Part shown: one piece after another, positions 35,695-46,900 of the stretch | How the letters are laid out: each line of letters opens with the position of its first letter | Numbering within the stretch: position 1 is the stretch's first letter | Assembly (NCBI GenBank): GCA_029204225.1 | Contig: CM055098.1 | Coordinates: 5,325,246-5,389,245 of the forward strand | DNA length: 64,000 nucleotides | Direction: 5' to 3' | From: Diphasiastrum complanatum | Lineage: Eukaryota > Streptophyta > Lycopodiopsida > Lycopodiales > Lycopodiaceae | Notes under the pieces: generated by a model | Seen by the model: the letters and a program-made list of their open reading frames with translations, nothing else | Database searches by the model: none | What the model was told of the DNA's origin: nothing | Translations under genes and position numbers: made by a program

Positions 35695-36545
35695 AGACAT
35701 TGCCAAGTATGGAGGATTTTGTGGAGCAAGCTTTCATAGACCTCCCTTCTTTGGTGCCTTATGGAGAGAAGAAGGTCATCAACATGGCCAATGATGGTAC
35801 AGTTCTTATCAAGGGCATTGGTACTATTCTTATTTTTCTCTCATCTACAAATAGGAATGTAAGCATAAAGAATGTTTTGTTCATACTTTCCATTACTAAG
35901 AATGTGCTTAGTGTGTGACAAATGGTTGACAAATGGCTCAATGCCAAAGTCACAAAGATTGTCTTATTCTAGATCTAGCTCAAGATCTAAGATGCCTTTT
36001 CATTTAGTACATTTGGATGTACATTATACTAGTTCTTTGAGTAAAGGAGGAGCAAATATGTTTGTGACTTGAATTGATGACTTCAGTAGATATTGTTGGA
36101 CTTATCTTCTAAAGGGTGAGGATTTCATATTTGATGTCTTTTGTGGAGAGTCAATTTAACATGAAGATTAAGTGCTTAAAGTTGGCAAATGACCTATCAA
36201 CAAAGTTCAAAGAGGTTTGTGTGGCACATGGGATCAAGAGAGAGCTTTCAAACTCAAAGGTTCCACATAGTGTGGAAGAGAGGAAGATCAATCTTTTTTA
36301 AAGAGCTAAATCCATGAGAGTGAATGTAAATCTTCCCAAGTCATTTTGGGGTGAAGCTTTGATGTGTGCTAGCTTTGTTTGCAATAGGAACGCAAATGAA
36401 GACTTGGATGGTAAGAGTTCATTTGAAGTTTTTTTTGGTAAGAAGCCAAGGATGGAGTATTTGAAGATCTTTGGTAGTACTTGCTATGTCAACTCATCTT
36501 TTGGATTCTTGAAGGAAATCTTTGTTGGCTATAGTGAAGTAAGAA
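35695..36545 (+). pseudogene. Copia protease-to-integrase relic
   Basis: The first block, DGTVLIKGIGTI then VSIKNVLFILSITKNVLSV, matches the protease-integrase spacer of copia. Later blocks are HLDVHYTSSL, IDDFSRYCWTYLL, LPKSFWGEALMCASFVCNRN, FFGKKPRMEYLKIFGSTCYV and EIFVGYSE, in the order of a copia integrase core and C-terminus. Stops and frame changes separate them. Confidence 0.7.
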
Positions 36546-36749
36546 GTTTAATTTACTTTTTTTATCTCATGTTTGAGCAATTTCATGTGAATGTGTGCAA
36601 ATTGTCAAGATATGGTGAAACTAGCTACATTGTTTTGCATCATTTTGATGGAGTTGTATTAGCATTCTTGGCTGGTTTTGCTGATGGAAATGAAGCTAAA
36701 GGAGGCTCATTATATTATTCATTCATGATCAAGTCATCAAGGAAGGGTT

Positions 36750-38270
36750 GATGATATCTAGGCTCATCCATGGATTTTCATGGTGGAAACATATCAAAAA
36801 AGGACAAAGATGGAAGAGACATGCAAGCATTAGTTAATTACTCACATTTATTGTTTAATTGCTGTAATTTTTCATAGAGTTCAAAGTTGGAAGCATGGAG
36901 GAATCATTACATTTACATTCTACTTGGTTCTTTGTGTTCTAGTTACATCTTGACGTGTAAAATTGATGTAAGAAATAGTGAAGCATCCAATGTGGACACT
37001 ATTCTCTATATCAATTATGGAAGTTACTATAAAATCGTAGAATAAAGTCTATCCTTAGGATGGAGATTATTCTAAAGATGGATCAAAGTAGTGTGGTTAA
37101 ATCTATGCTAAAACTAGTTGAAGAGGGAGTACCATCGTTGCGTATCAAATGAGCAATGTTGCGGATTACCTAAAATAGATTCTTGATAAAATTTGACACT
37201 TTTCAATCTATTTTAAAATTTGATGCACATTATTATTTTTAGCCAAAAAAATTTAAAAGCCTAAAAAGTTATTCTTGCATTTGTCTCCACATCAATACTT
37301 GAAAAAGGGTCGCTTCTAGTTCCATATATGGGCTTGGTGGAGGTCATTATATTAAAGTTGGTTTCAAAATGTCCTCTAACTCTACTCCATGATTGCTCAA
37401 ATGGACAATGGGAAGGCTTGAATTTACTCATAATAGTATCAAAGACAATCGGAGTTCCAAGAGCAGAGTTTTTATGTAGAGTGACAAGTCTGTAGGTTTG
37501 TACTTCCTTCTCAGTCAAATGTGCAAGCATAATCCAAAGATCAACAAGTAAAGCAACAAGAAAATTAACAGTAGGCAATCTCCAAAGTTTAAAAGAAGTG
37601 CGAACAGACTTGAACTCAATGGTTCTAGGGACCATGGGAACTTGGCAACTCTTGGCTTGACAAAATTCGTATGTGGATTGGTCACCAATATCACAAACAT
37701 CTTGGGAAAAGATCTTAAGTTGAGAAACACTATCCTCATCCAAGTCATCTAAGAATATAAGGGAGTGACTGGAGAGAGGTACATCATGAGTGAAAAAAGC
37801 TGGTTCAGCAAAGATGACACTTTTTGTTTCTCTAAGCAATAAAAACTTTTTTTGATATGCAACTTAAAACTTTTTCAAATCTATCAACAAACCCGACTAT
37901 GTCACCATACATAGTTTCTACGATAGCCATAGGATCTCTTCTTAACAAGATCAAGATAGATTTTAACCCAATCCAAAGTTCCCAATAGGTCAATCAGAGA
38001 TGGAACCTTATCTTCAAGTCCAACAGAAAAACAACTAGCCAATCAGTATCAATGAAAAATTATGCATAATTACACTCTTTTTTATATAACATATAAGAGT
38101 ATGAATAAATCAGGTACGTGGAGGAAGGGGATCCTTATAACCCAAAGAAAAAGCTTCTTGAAACCAACTTGAGGACTAAACCAATAAACAATAGACCTAA
38201 GTTAGCTAATAAATCGAATAAAAGATAAGGTTCAATACTATCCTGACCAAAGGATAGTCATATTTACGTC
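36750..38270. other. Unrecognised region with a 192-codon minus-strand frame
   Basis: The longest open frame (37839-37261, minus) encodes a protein with FFTHDVPLSSHSLIFLDDLD and a terminal DVETNARITF. I do not recognise it. It has no clear start context, and it may be a transposon-derived frame or chance. Confidence 0.25.
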
Positions 38271-38275
38271 CCAAT

Positions 38276-38280
<5 letters not shown>

Positions 38281-38332
<52 letters not shown>
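38281..38332. repeat. (GA)n microsatellite
   Basis: 26 GA units, immediately before a duplicated unit. Confidence 0.95.
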
Positions 38333-38334
<2 letters not shown>

Positions 38335-38338
<4 letters not shown>

Positions 38339-39440
38339 AGTTCCTCTTGCTTAAGCAAGACCAAACCTTTTGAAACCTTATCCATAAACCAACAAGGTAA
38401 AACATAGTTGAAAAGCATATAGTACTCAAAAAGCACCATAGAGCAAAACCTATTTCAAGACATCCAGTTGGTACCTGCCACCATCCCACCATAGCAACTT
38501 AACAACTTATAGTATTGAATGAAATAATGTAGTCCAATCTTCCATATTTAAAGTGATTGATAGGCCACACCATATCCTTACCGTATCATGGAATTCCGCC
38601 ATTCTATGGTATTGATCAATTTTAATGATATTGATCCATATACATCTATGAAATTAGAGCATATGTATTTGAAAACTAGTTGTGCAAAATAAATTGCAAC
38701 TCATAAACAAGAGATAGCATGGATTAGTACTCGGGTATGGGGGCTCGTATAAAATGAAGGTAATGTACCATTTTTTGCAATCCTTAAGCATATCCATGTC
38801 TTCCAAGAGCCCGCCAACTATCGCTCTGTTTCAGACATTTTACTTACTAGTCATGTCTTATATATATATATATATATAACATAATTTCACATAGTTCCTC
38901 TTGACAAGTCAAGACCAAGCCATTTGAAAACTTTTATTCAAAAATCAACAAGGTAAAATATAGCTGAAAAGTAAAATACAATGCTTAAAAAAATACCGTA
39001 AAGCAAAATTCATTTCAAAACATGCAACTAATACCTGCCACCATCCCACAACACAAAATTGCATGAGCTAGTACATGGAAAAAACAAAGTCGAATGTCAG
39101 TTGTTATCCATATACAAAACAAATTCTACCACTTGATGGTCCAATATTTTCATTCAAATATAAATTTAGTGATAGGCCAAATCCTAACTTAACCATATCA
39201 GGGTAGATGCCATGTTAATCATTATATGTAGTATTGGTCTGTAAAAGCTAATCGTGAAATGAAGTTTAACAATTACGATGAGCATGGACGCATGCATAAG
39301 TTCTAAGACAAAATACAATGTACTCAAACCCTCGTGATTGTTGAATAGAATCAATATGTCGTGCATTAGTGTCATTACTCAGCATATCCATGCTTTTCAG
39401 AAGTGTACAAGCTCAAACCTTACTTTATCATGTCTATTGA
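38335..39440. repeat. Diverged tandem duplication, units of about 530 bp
   Basis: Unit 1 (about 38338-38857) and unit 2 (about 38896-39440) share, in order, AGTTCCTCTTG, CAACAAGGTAAAA(C/T)ATAG, TACCTGCCACCATCCCAC, GTGATAGGCCA (or near variants) and AGCATATCCATG. Unit 1 is preceded by (GA)26 and unit 2 by (TA)n at 38861-38877. Confidence 0.75.
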
Positions 39441-40104
39441 CATTTGATATACTCCTTATCAAAATTAATCGACTAGAAGGGTTGCTGAATTTTGTTCTAC
39501 TCAATCCAGAAACCCTAATTTATAGACCATAATCAACGTTTGAATTGACATACTAAAGCAAAAGACAATTGCTATGAAATGAGAGTTTATGTGTAATGAA
39601 TTTAGCTCTAATCTATGCATAGTTTTGAGAGTAAGCAAATGGTAATGTGTAAGAAAAGCAAAAAAAAGTTCATGCAAGTTTTCTAGTTTTAATTGGATCT
39701 CTTGTAGCCTTATCTCTACTCATAATTCAATCAATGCCAATTCCAATAGACTTTGTTTAGAAGCTCATGCCTGAATAGACATAGCAAGGTTCTCTTGTGA
39801 CAATGTCATGACTCTTCCACAATGTACGTACTCTTTATTGGCCAAAACACATAACATATTTGAGTTTATGTTTCTTACAAATTCAAAACCCTAAAACACA
39901 TTGAGATTTTGAGCCATAAACTTGCTTTGTAACCATAATATATTTGTTTAGTGAATGACTTCATGTATCAACAATTGAAAGAGTACATTCCCCATATTAC
40001 GATATGTCTTAAATAAGCACACATCCTACTTCTCAATATCATACTTGAATCCAACGTATTCATATGTCAAGACAAAAGTGTAAAGACAATTGCCAGAACT
40101 AAAT

Positions 40105-40240
40105 CAATTAGAGGCCTAAAAGTCAAGTTATCACCTATTTGGAATTCAAACTTATAGGGAGGTAGAAATTGGCCAATAACTAATAGGGCCAAATGTCCAC
40201 TCTCCACTTTAAATAGTGGCACAATGTACTTTATTTCTCA
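40105..40240 (+). mobile_element. LTR, family 2 fragment
   Basis: GAGGCCTAAAAGTCAAGTTA and AGGGAGGTAGAAATTGGCCAAT match the middle of the LTRs at 12200 and 25157. Confidence 0.55.
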
Positions 40241-40359
40241 TGTTCAAACAAAGAAAGGTGGAGAATCTACTATTTTGAGTGAGTGTCAAAGAAACATCGT
40301 CTTTATCTGATGCAAACAAAGGACAAGAAACAATGCAAAGTGAATACAATTCACTCATC

Positions 40360-40940
40360 ATGAACTAGACATGGTCTCTGGTTCAGCCCCCTTCCAAGAA
40401 GAAGATGATCGACACCAAATAGATCTTCAAAAGAAAATATAATTCTAATGGCTCTATCTCAAAACGGAAAGCTAGATTTGTAGCTAAAGGCTACTCTCAA
40501 ATCCAAGGTATCGACTTCACATAGACGTTCAGTTTGGTAGTCAGAATATGGTCAGTTAAAATCTTACTTGCACCAGCAGCTTCAGAAGATTTTGAAATTC
40601 ATCAAATGGATATCAGAATAACTTTTTTGAACTGTGTAATAAATGAAAACATTTACATCTTCTAGCTTTTGAAGATTTGAATCAAAGGCAAAGAAAATAA
40701 GATATGAAAATTAAGGGACTCTGTGGCTAAAACAAGCTCATCGAGCTTGATTTGAGAAAATCAATTCCTATATTTTTAAGACAATTAGGATTCTCTCCTA
40801 ATGTTGTACATTCGAATGTTTATATTGGGCCTTGGCATTTTGCAAATTTTTCTTTGTCCATGATTCAACAAGAAGATAGCACATGGTGTGTTACCTTTTG
40901 GTTAAATCATTGTGCGCTACTATTTTTATGCCATTACATG
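40360..40940 (+). pseudogene. Copia RT relic E
   Basis: In mixed frames: KWIFKRKYN-like, [18 protein letters not shown]-like, LLAPAASEDFEIHQMDIR and INENIYIF, then NVVHSNVYIGPWHFANFS. It stops at the same non-copia junction (NVYI/GPWHFA) as relic F. Confidence 0.65.
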
Positions 40941-41085
40941 ATTTTCTGTATATAAGAATTGTCGTTTGGTACATGGTTAAAAATTTTACTAGCCATTAAA
41001 TTTAAATAGTTCGATCATGATACACTTTGTTATCCTTTAAAATTAGGTTTGTTTGTATCATTAAAATATGTTCACGAAGCTGTAA

Positions 41086-41462
41086 AGGCTAGCACGCCAA
41101 CATGCTAGCCTACAAAAAAAAAATTAAAAACAAAAAGCTACGTTTTTTTAATTTTCTTTTTTTTTAAACCGATTTGGTTAACATGCCGATGTGCTATCCA
41201 AATTGACTTACAAAAGAAAAATTAACTAGCACGTCAACATACCAACTTTTACAACTTCATAAACATTTTTTTAATAATAAAGATATAGCTTTATTTTAAT
41301 TATGAAAAAATATTTATAGAGGTTTACGACATGCTAGCTTCTAAAACAAATTTAGAAAAAATTTAAAATTCTTAATTTTTGTAAAACTAAAAAAAGTTAA
41401 ATGATTATTATTTTGTTATTTTGAAGCCAACTTGGCTAGCATGACGACATGCTAGCCAAATC
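41086..41462. repeat. Array of GCTAGC-core palindromes
   Basis: Perfect inverted repeats GGCTAGCA-8 nt-TGCTAGCC (41087-41110) and TTGGCTAGCATG-4 nt-CATGCTAGCCAA (41432-41459) flank degenerate versions near 41172-41203, 41225-41247 and 41328-41340. The surrounding sequence is strongly AT-rich and rich in A and T homopolymers. Confidence 0.7.
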
Positions 41463-41589
41463 GGCTCCCAAAAAAAAAACATTTTCTTGGAATTAAAAAA
41501 AATCATTTTCTTAAAATAAATAAATAAAAAATTGATCATATATGCTCTCTAAAAAACTAGTTTAATGCAAAATCAAGTCACGAAAAAAC

Positions 41590-42136
41590 CAAATTGTTTT
41601 GCAATTATTGCAAAAGGACTTACCATGAGATTAAAGATTGAAGGATAAGAGTCCACAATGAATAAAAAAAGCAACAGAATAATTCTACTAAAGCTAGAGA
41701 CGGTCAAGAAAATGAAGAACCACAAAAGCTCTTCATGGTGGATTCAACCAAAGTACTTGATGCACATTGTTGATACATTGACTGTAGCACATCTCAACAT
41801 ATGACTGGTTCATCATCTTGGAGACTAGCACTCACTAGTTTTTCAATTGAGGTCTAGTATGCTTGGGAAATTCATCAAATGGATGTCAATAGAGCTTTTT
41901 TGAATGGTATAATAAATGAAGACATTTACATCTTTCAGCTTGAAAGATTCAAAATCGAAGGCCAAGAAAGTAACGTATGCAAACTACATAAGGGAGTCTG
42001 TGGCCTAAAACAAGCTCATCGAATTTGGTTTGAGAGAATCAATCCCTATTTGGTACAACAAGGATTCTTTCCTAGTGTTGTTGATTCAAATGTTTATATT
42101 GGGCCTTGGCATTTTGCAAGTTTCTCTAACCCGTGA
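41590..42136 (+). pseudogene. Copia relic F: gag knuckle and protease fused to RT
   Basis: FCNYCKRTYHEIKDC is a gag zinc knuckle (CX2CX4HX4C). The following YIDCSTSQHMTGSS is a protease core whose DSG is altered to DCS. It then joins WEIHQMDVNRAFLNGIINED directly, followed by VCGLKQAHRIWFERINPYLV and NVYIGPWHFASFS. Integrase and the start of RT are deleted. Confidence 0.7.
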
Positions 42137-42152
42137 TTCAACAAAAAGATAA

Positions 42153-42156
42153 ATCT

Positions 42157-42195
<39 letters not shown>
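42153..42195. repeat. (CT)n microsatellite
   Basis: About 20 CT units directly after copia relic F. Confidence 0.9.
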
Positions 42196-42199
<4 letters not shown>

Positions 42200-42200
<1 letters not shown>

Positions 42201-43920
42201 CAAAGTTTATGGCTAAATTTTTCTATGCATGTTCATTAGATTCAATTGACACTAGCTCATGAGCCCTCATTTGTCACGCATATTGATTATTTCTTCATCA
42301 ACACGCTATTCTAACCTGTAGTGGAATATGGATTTGATTATTTTAGCATAGTTGCAACTATCTCAAGTCCAACAACGTACTTTTCAAGACACTTAGTCTG
42401 GAATCTTACCAAGTGCGCCCCTGAATATTCAACTTATGAATATGGTCAATCAACCGTGGAGTTTTATTATGTTAGATCATTGTCATAATCCCTATATCAA
42501 CTGCTTGTTATGTTCAAAATCCCACCACAACTTATTGCTATGTGAAATGAGCTAGAGCATGACAGTTTTAGCTACAAATTTGTTTCATCTGCAGAATTGT
42601 GCTGTCTACCTAAACCTGGGATGAAGCCAATCGGGCGCTCTTCAGCACCAGGAGAACGATGCAGAATCAGACTACTCAATTTCTTGAATTTTCTGCATAA
42701 TTTCTCTGTGGATTCTATGGGAACTTACAATAACAGCACTGAGCACAGAGCATTATAATCTGCTTAATTACAATGGAAAAATATTTTTCTTCCTTCAATG
42801 TTTAATCATTGAAGCTGGACCAGAACTGCAAGCTGTTGCCATATGGCCAGACTCAGAGTATACAACTTTGAGAGCAAATTTGAAGTATAGCAACTCTAAT
42901 AAGATCCATATGGTATTTTGTCAAGGGCCATAATGGCCACTAAACTGCACCCTTGAGAACTTTTGTAGAAATATGAACATGTTTTCAAAAGCATGGAAAC
43001 TGCATCAGGACAACTAATTCATAAATCTGCCTGCGCAGGCAGGAAAGCTTTTTAGTGTTCAAACAACACAACTCATACTACTTTCCAAAGCCCAATACAA
43101 GAGTGCCATTGTTTTACTGCTCAGCTCTTTCACAGTTGTTTGATCTGAGACTGTATCTGCTTGAAAATAGTCAAGCTTCAAGTTGCTTCTCTTGCTCAAT
43201 GCTCATGATTTGCTCTTAATTTCAATCTTGCTAAAACTATAATCTACAAAAAGGAGCATGCGCTCCTACCAACTATGCAATGACTGTTACTTTGAATTAT
43301 GTCAAAAATGCTATATCAGATGGGTATCTCCTAACAATCCTATGATGATGCCAGATACCGTTCTTTTCAGTGACCTTGGGTAAGTATGGACTAATCCTTA
43401 AACCTCCAATCACAAAAAATTGGAGCTCCTTCAAATATGTTACACAGTGTGGGCATTGCCACATACAGAGACACAACATAGGCATGTAGCTAGTTCCTGT
43501 ATCTTCGTTTACAAACCAAAGTTGGAGGCTATGTTACAAAATAATGAGTTTTGCCTGGCCACAAACTAAAGCATACGACTGTTGATGCCTCCGCAAGAGA
43601 ACAGATATCTCACACATCATAAGAACGTAGCAAGAAAGTATTAAGGCGTGAAATTGTTACCAGGGCATTCTCTTGGGAGTCGCATACACTTTACCCTAGA
43701 TAGTTACAAAGCTCAGCCCAAAGCAATTAGAGATCAATAGGTTTAGGAAGTGAATTTCATGGAGAACGGGACACGAATCACTTCCATCCTAGAGAAGATA
43801 CGTCAATTCATTTTGTTATTTAAGACCATAATGTGGCCGAAGTTTATGCCCTCAAGTCGATGAATCATTCAGATAGTAAGCGAGCAATGTAACTGAAAAG
43901 TGTACAACTATGATCTTCAT
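42200..43920. other. Intergenic, downstream of the FIP1-like gene
   Basis: No coding homology was seen. The part nearest 43920 is probably the 3' UTR of the minus-strand FIP1-like gene. Confidence 0.4.
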
Positions 43921-43928
43921 ACATTGTC

Positions 43929-43934
43929 ATTTAT
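43929..43934 (-). terminator. Polyadenylation signal AATAAA
   Basis: AATAAA on the minus strand, about 15 bases after the FIP1 stop. It is unusually close, so other signals further downstream may be used. Confidence 0.35.
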
Positions 43935-43949
43935 TCTAACAATGTGCTA

Positions 43950-46900
43950 TTAACCACCTCCCCAGCGGCGCTTTCTGGCTGGCCTCTCTTGCTTGACTTC
44001 CTCTATAATTTCAGATTGTCTATTCTGCTCTTGCTTTTGTTCCATCTCGTCATCAACTTGCATGTGCTTTCTCTCAGAATCTGAATCATTTTTGGCCTGC
44101 AACCTGAAGCGCTCCTTTCGTCGGGCTAAAGAAGCTGCCATGTCAGATTGGCGTTGTTGCCTGTCCTTGAAATGCTCCTCCGCACCTTCTTTCTTAGAAA
44201 CTTTTTCACTGGGATCATCAAGAGCTTCACTTGCAAGATCTTCCTTTCCATCTTCCTTCAAATGTTTCTCTTGCTCTTGTGAGCTGGAAGCATGTGGCAG
44301 CAGCACGTGATGTTTCAACTTTGGGTCCTTTACACCTGTTTCACTTAGTTGACTTTGATCTTCTTGAGATCGATCACGTTTTCGGTCAACTCTGTGCCTT
44401 TTGTTACTTGATGTCATCTCTTCTTTATGCCTATCATCAATCTGTGTTCCACTGTGCTGGACTTCTTCCAAAGCCTTCATTTTTTCATCCTTTGAAGTTA
44501 CTTTAGATGATAATTGTGCCTTTTCTTTCTGACTTGACCAACGTTCAAGCTTGGACCGACCTTTGCGACGATCCTCGTGATCATCTTCAAATGATAGGCT
44601 CCTGTTTTGTGGGTAATCTTCGTCTTTGGACAAAAAATGAGCTTCGTGGTTTTCAACTTTTGACCTCCTTGCAACTCCATGGGAACTCTTCTGGCCCAAA
44701 GATCTTTTATCCATTCGTCCAGGTCGAGAAGTGTCCGCTCCTTTATCATCACTTATTCTTGAGTAGGCCTACATGAAGCAAAAAGGCTGCAAGGTCATAA
44801 AAGCATATGATAGATAGGTATAGCAGCATGATTCCTTTTTGCAACCACTCAACAAACCCTAACCTTGTGCAATGTCAAGTACAATAAAAAATTTGACCAT
44901 ATTTGCATCATCAACAACAAACTGAAAACCAACCTTTTAGACTACTGAAAACAAAAAATCAGAACTGTAATGGAGGAGCCAAAACAAGAGTTGAACTCTT
45001 ACCTTGTCATTGAACTCTTTCCTTTGATAATCCTCAATTTTTAACTTCTTACTCCCACTGGAATGTTTACTTGCATATTCATGCATCATTGACCTTGAAC
45101 CATTTCTTCCCTGCTCACCTCCTTTGGTAAGATTAGTAGTCCACCTATGTCTATCTTTGTATGGGGATGGAGCATCTGCCTGCCTCTGAGGATCTGGATA
45201 GCCTTTTCTAATATTCACAGTTCCATCATGCCGAGTATTTCGGTCTCTCTGCATCTTGTGATCCTCCTCGACAAGCTCATTTCTCACATCAAAGTGCCTT
45301 GTTCTTCCATCCCCATCTCGCAACTGGTCCGATCTCTCTCTTAACTTGGGACGTTGGTTATCACTTCTGTGCCTGTCTTTCGCATAATCATCTCTCGCTC
45401 CTTGCACAGGTCTTATATCTTGTCTGGCACGAGTTTCATCACGATTGTAAGCTGGCCAGAACTTATTCTCATTATGACGTCTGATTTTAGCATCTCGTGC
45501 ATTTTCATCTTCTTTCCGCTGTCGGTGGTATACATCATCATCCATCGTCTTTCTTCTTTGAAGATCTCTCCTTTCCTTGAGCAATTCATCTCTTTCCTTT
45601 TCAGGATCTCGAGCACTCTCATCCTCTTTCCGCTGTCTGTGGTACATGTCTTCCTCTGCCTTTCTTCTTTGGACTTCTCTCCTTTCCTTCAACTGCACAT
45701 CATCTCTTTCCCTTTCCCTTTCTCTTTCTCTGTCCCGCTCCCTATCCCTTTCCCTTTCTCTTTCTCTTTCTCTCCAGTGCCAGTGCTCCTCGGGATGGTC
45801 CCTTCTTTTTGGATCGTCTTCTTTCTTCTTAGACAAAGGCTCTTCCTCTCTTCTTTGTAATCTCACATCTCGTTCAACCATACCCCTACGATCCATCATG
45901 TGGTCTACTTTTGCAGATCTCCCAATATTATCTTCCCTCTGTCTAAATGGTCTAAGCTCATACCACTCGTCTCTTCTACCTTCCTTCCTCAGTACCCTCT
46001 CTTGTCTCATCACTCTGGTATCGCCTTCTGGTCTATGCAGCCTCGAATTGGATGGCTCCCATTCTTTGACAAGCACATCTCGTTCAAGATCATCACTATT
46101 ATTAACAGCTGGAGCACTCAGCTTCTCTTTTAGGAGAGAATTAGAATTCTCCTCTTCAACTGATTGTTGAGATGAGTGCTGCTGACTAGACTCTGAAACA
46201 TCCTTGCTTGTTTCACTTTCTGAAGCATTATGGGGCTTCATAATGTCACTCCCAGATTTACTTCTGTCATCCAAAGTGTAGATCTTCTGCCGCTTGGAAA
46301 TCTGCTGCAAATTTCTCTCTTCCGAATGAGCATCTAAACCCTCATCATCGTCTTGATTATCCTGTGAAAGAGACCTTTTCCGTTGATCCAACACTTCACA
46401 ATGCAGAGGGCCCATATTGTCTTGTTCCAAATCTTGATCGATTAAAGCTTCTAGTGCAGGTGTTGTGGTTCTTTGAACATCCTCTTTGTGCCATTCCTGC
46501 TGACTATTGTTCTGTTCCTTACTTTCACTACGAGCTCGGCTCCCTTTCGAGCCTCTTTGGACTTCACTTGACTTGCTGTGTTCCTCATCCGAATCGTGGA
46601 CACGACCTTGAGAAGACAGCCTGTGAGGCGGTGTCAATATTCTTGGTACTCTTTGCCTGCCAGCCAAACACTCTTGTGAAAAGTCCATTTGATATTACAA
46701 AACACTTTGTTGTCAAAAAATGTTTCAAATGAGAACCATGCTACTAACAGAGATGTGCACATTGCAATCTACCTTGCAGATTCATTGTAGTCTACTCGGG
46801 GAAGAACAGGCCGCATTCTGTCAGGCATTCCTGCGTTTGACAATAACCCTGGCAAGGGCATTCCAGGCCTTGGTCCTCCATAAATAGGTCTGCCTATCCC

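Noticed and set aside
45577-46170. 197-codon plus-strand open frame rich in Ser/Leu
   Set aside because: It is the antisense of the Arg/Glu-rich FIP1 exon 9.
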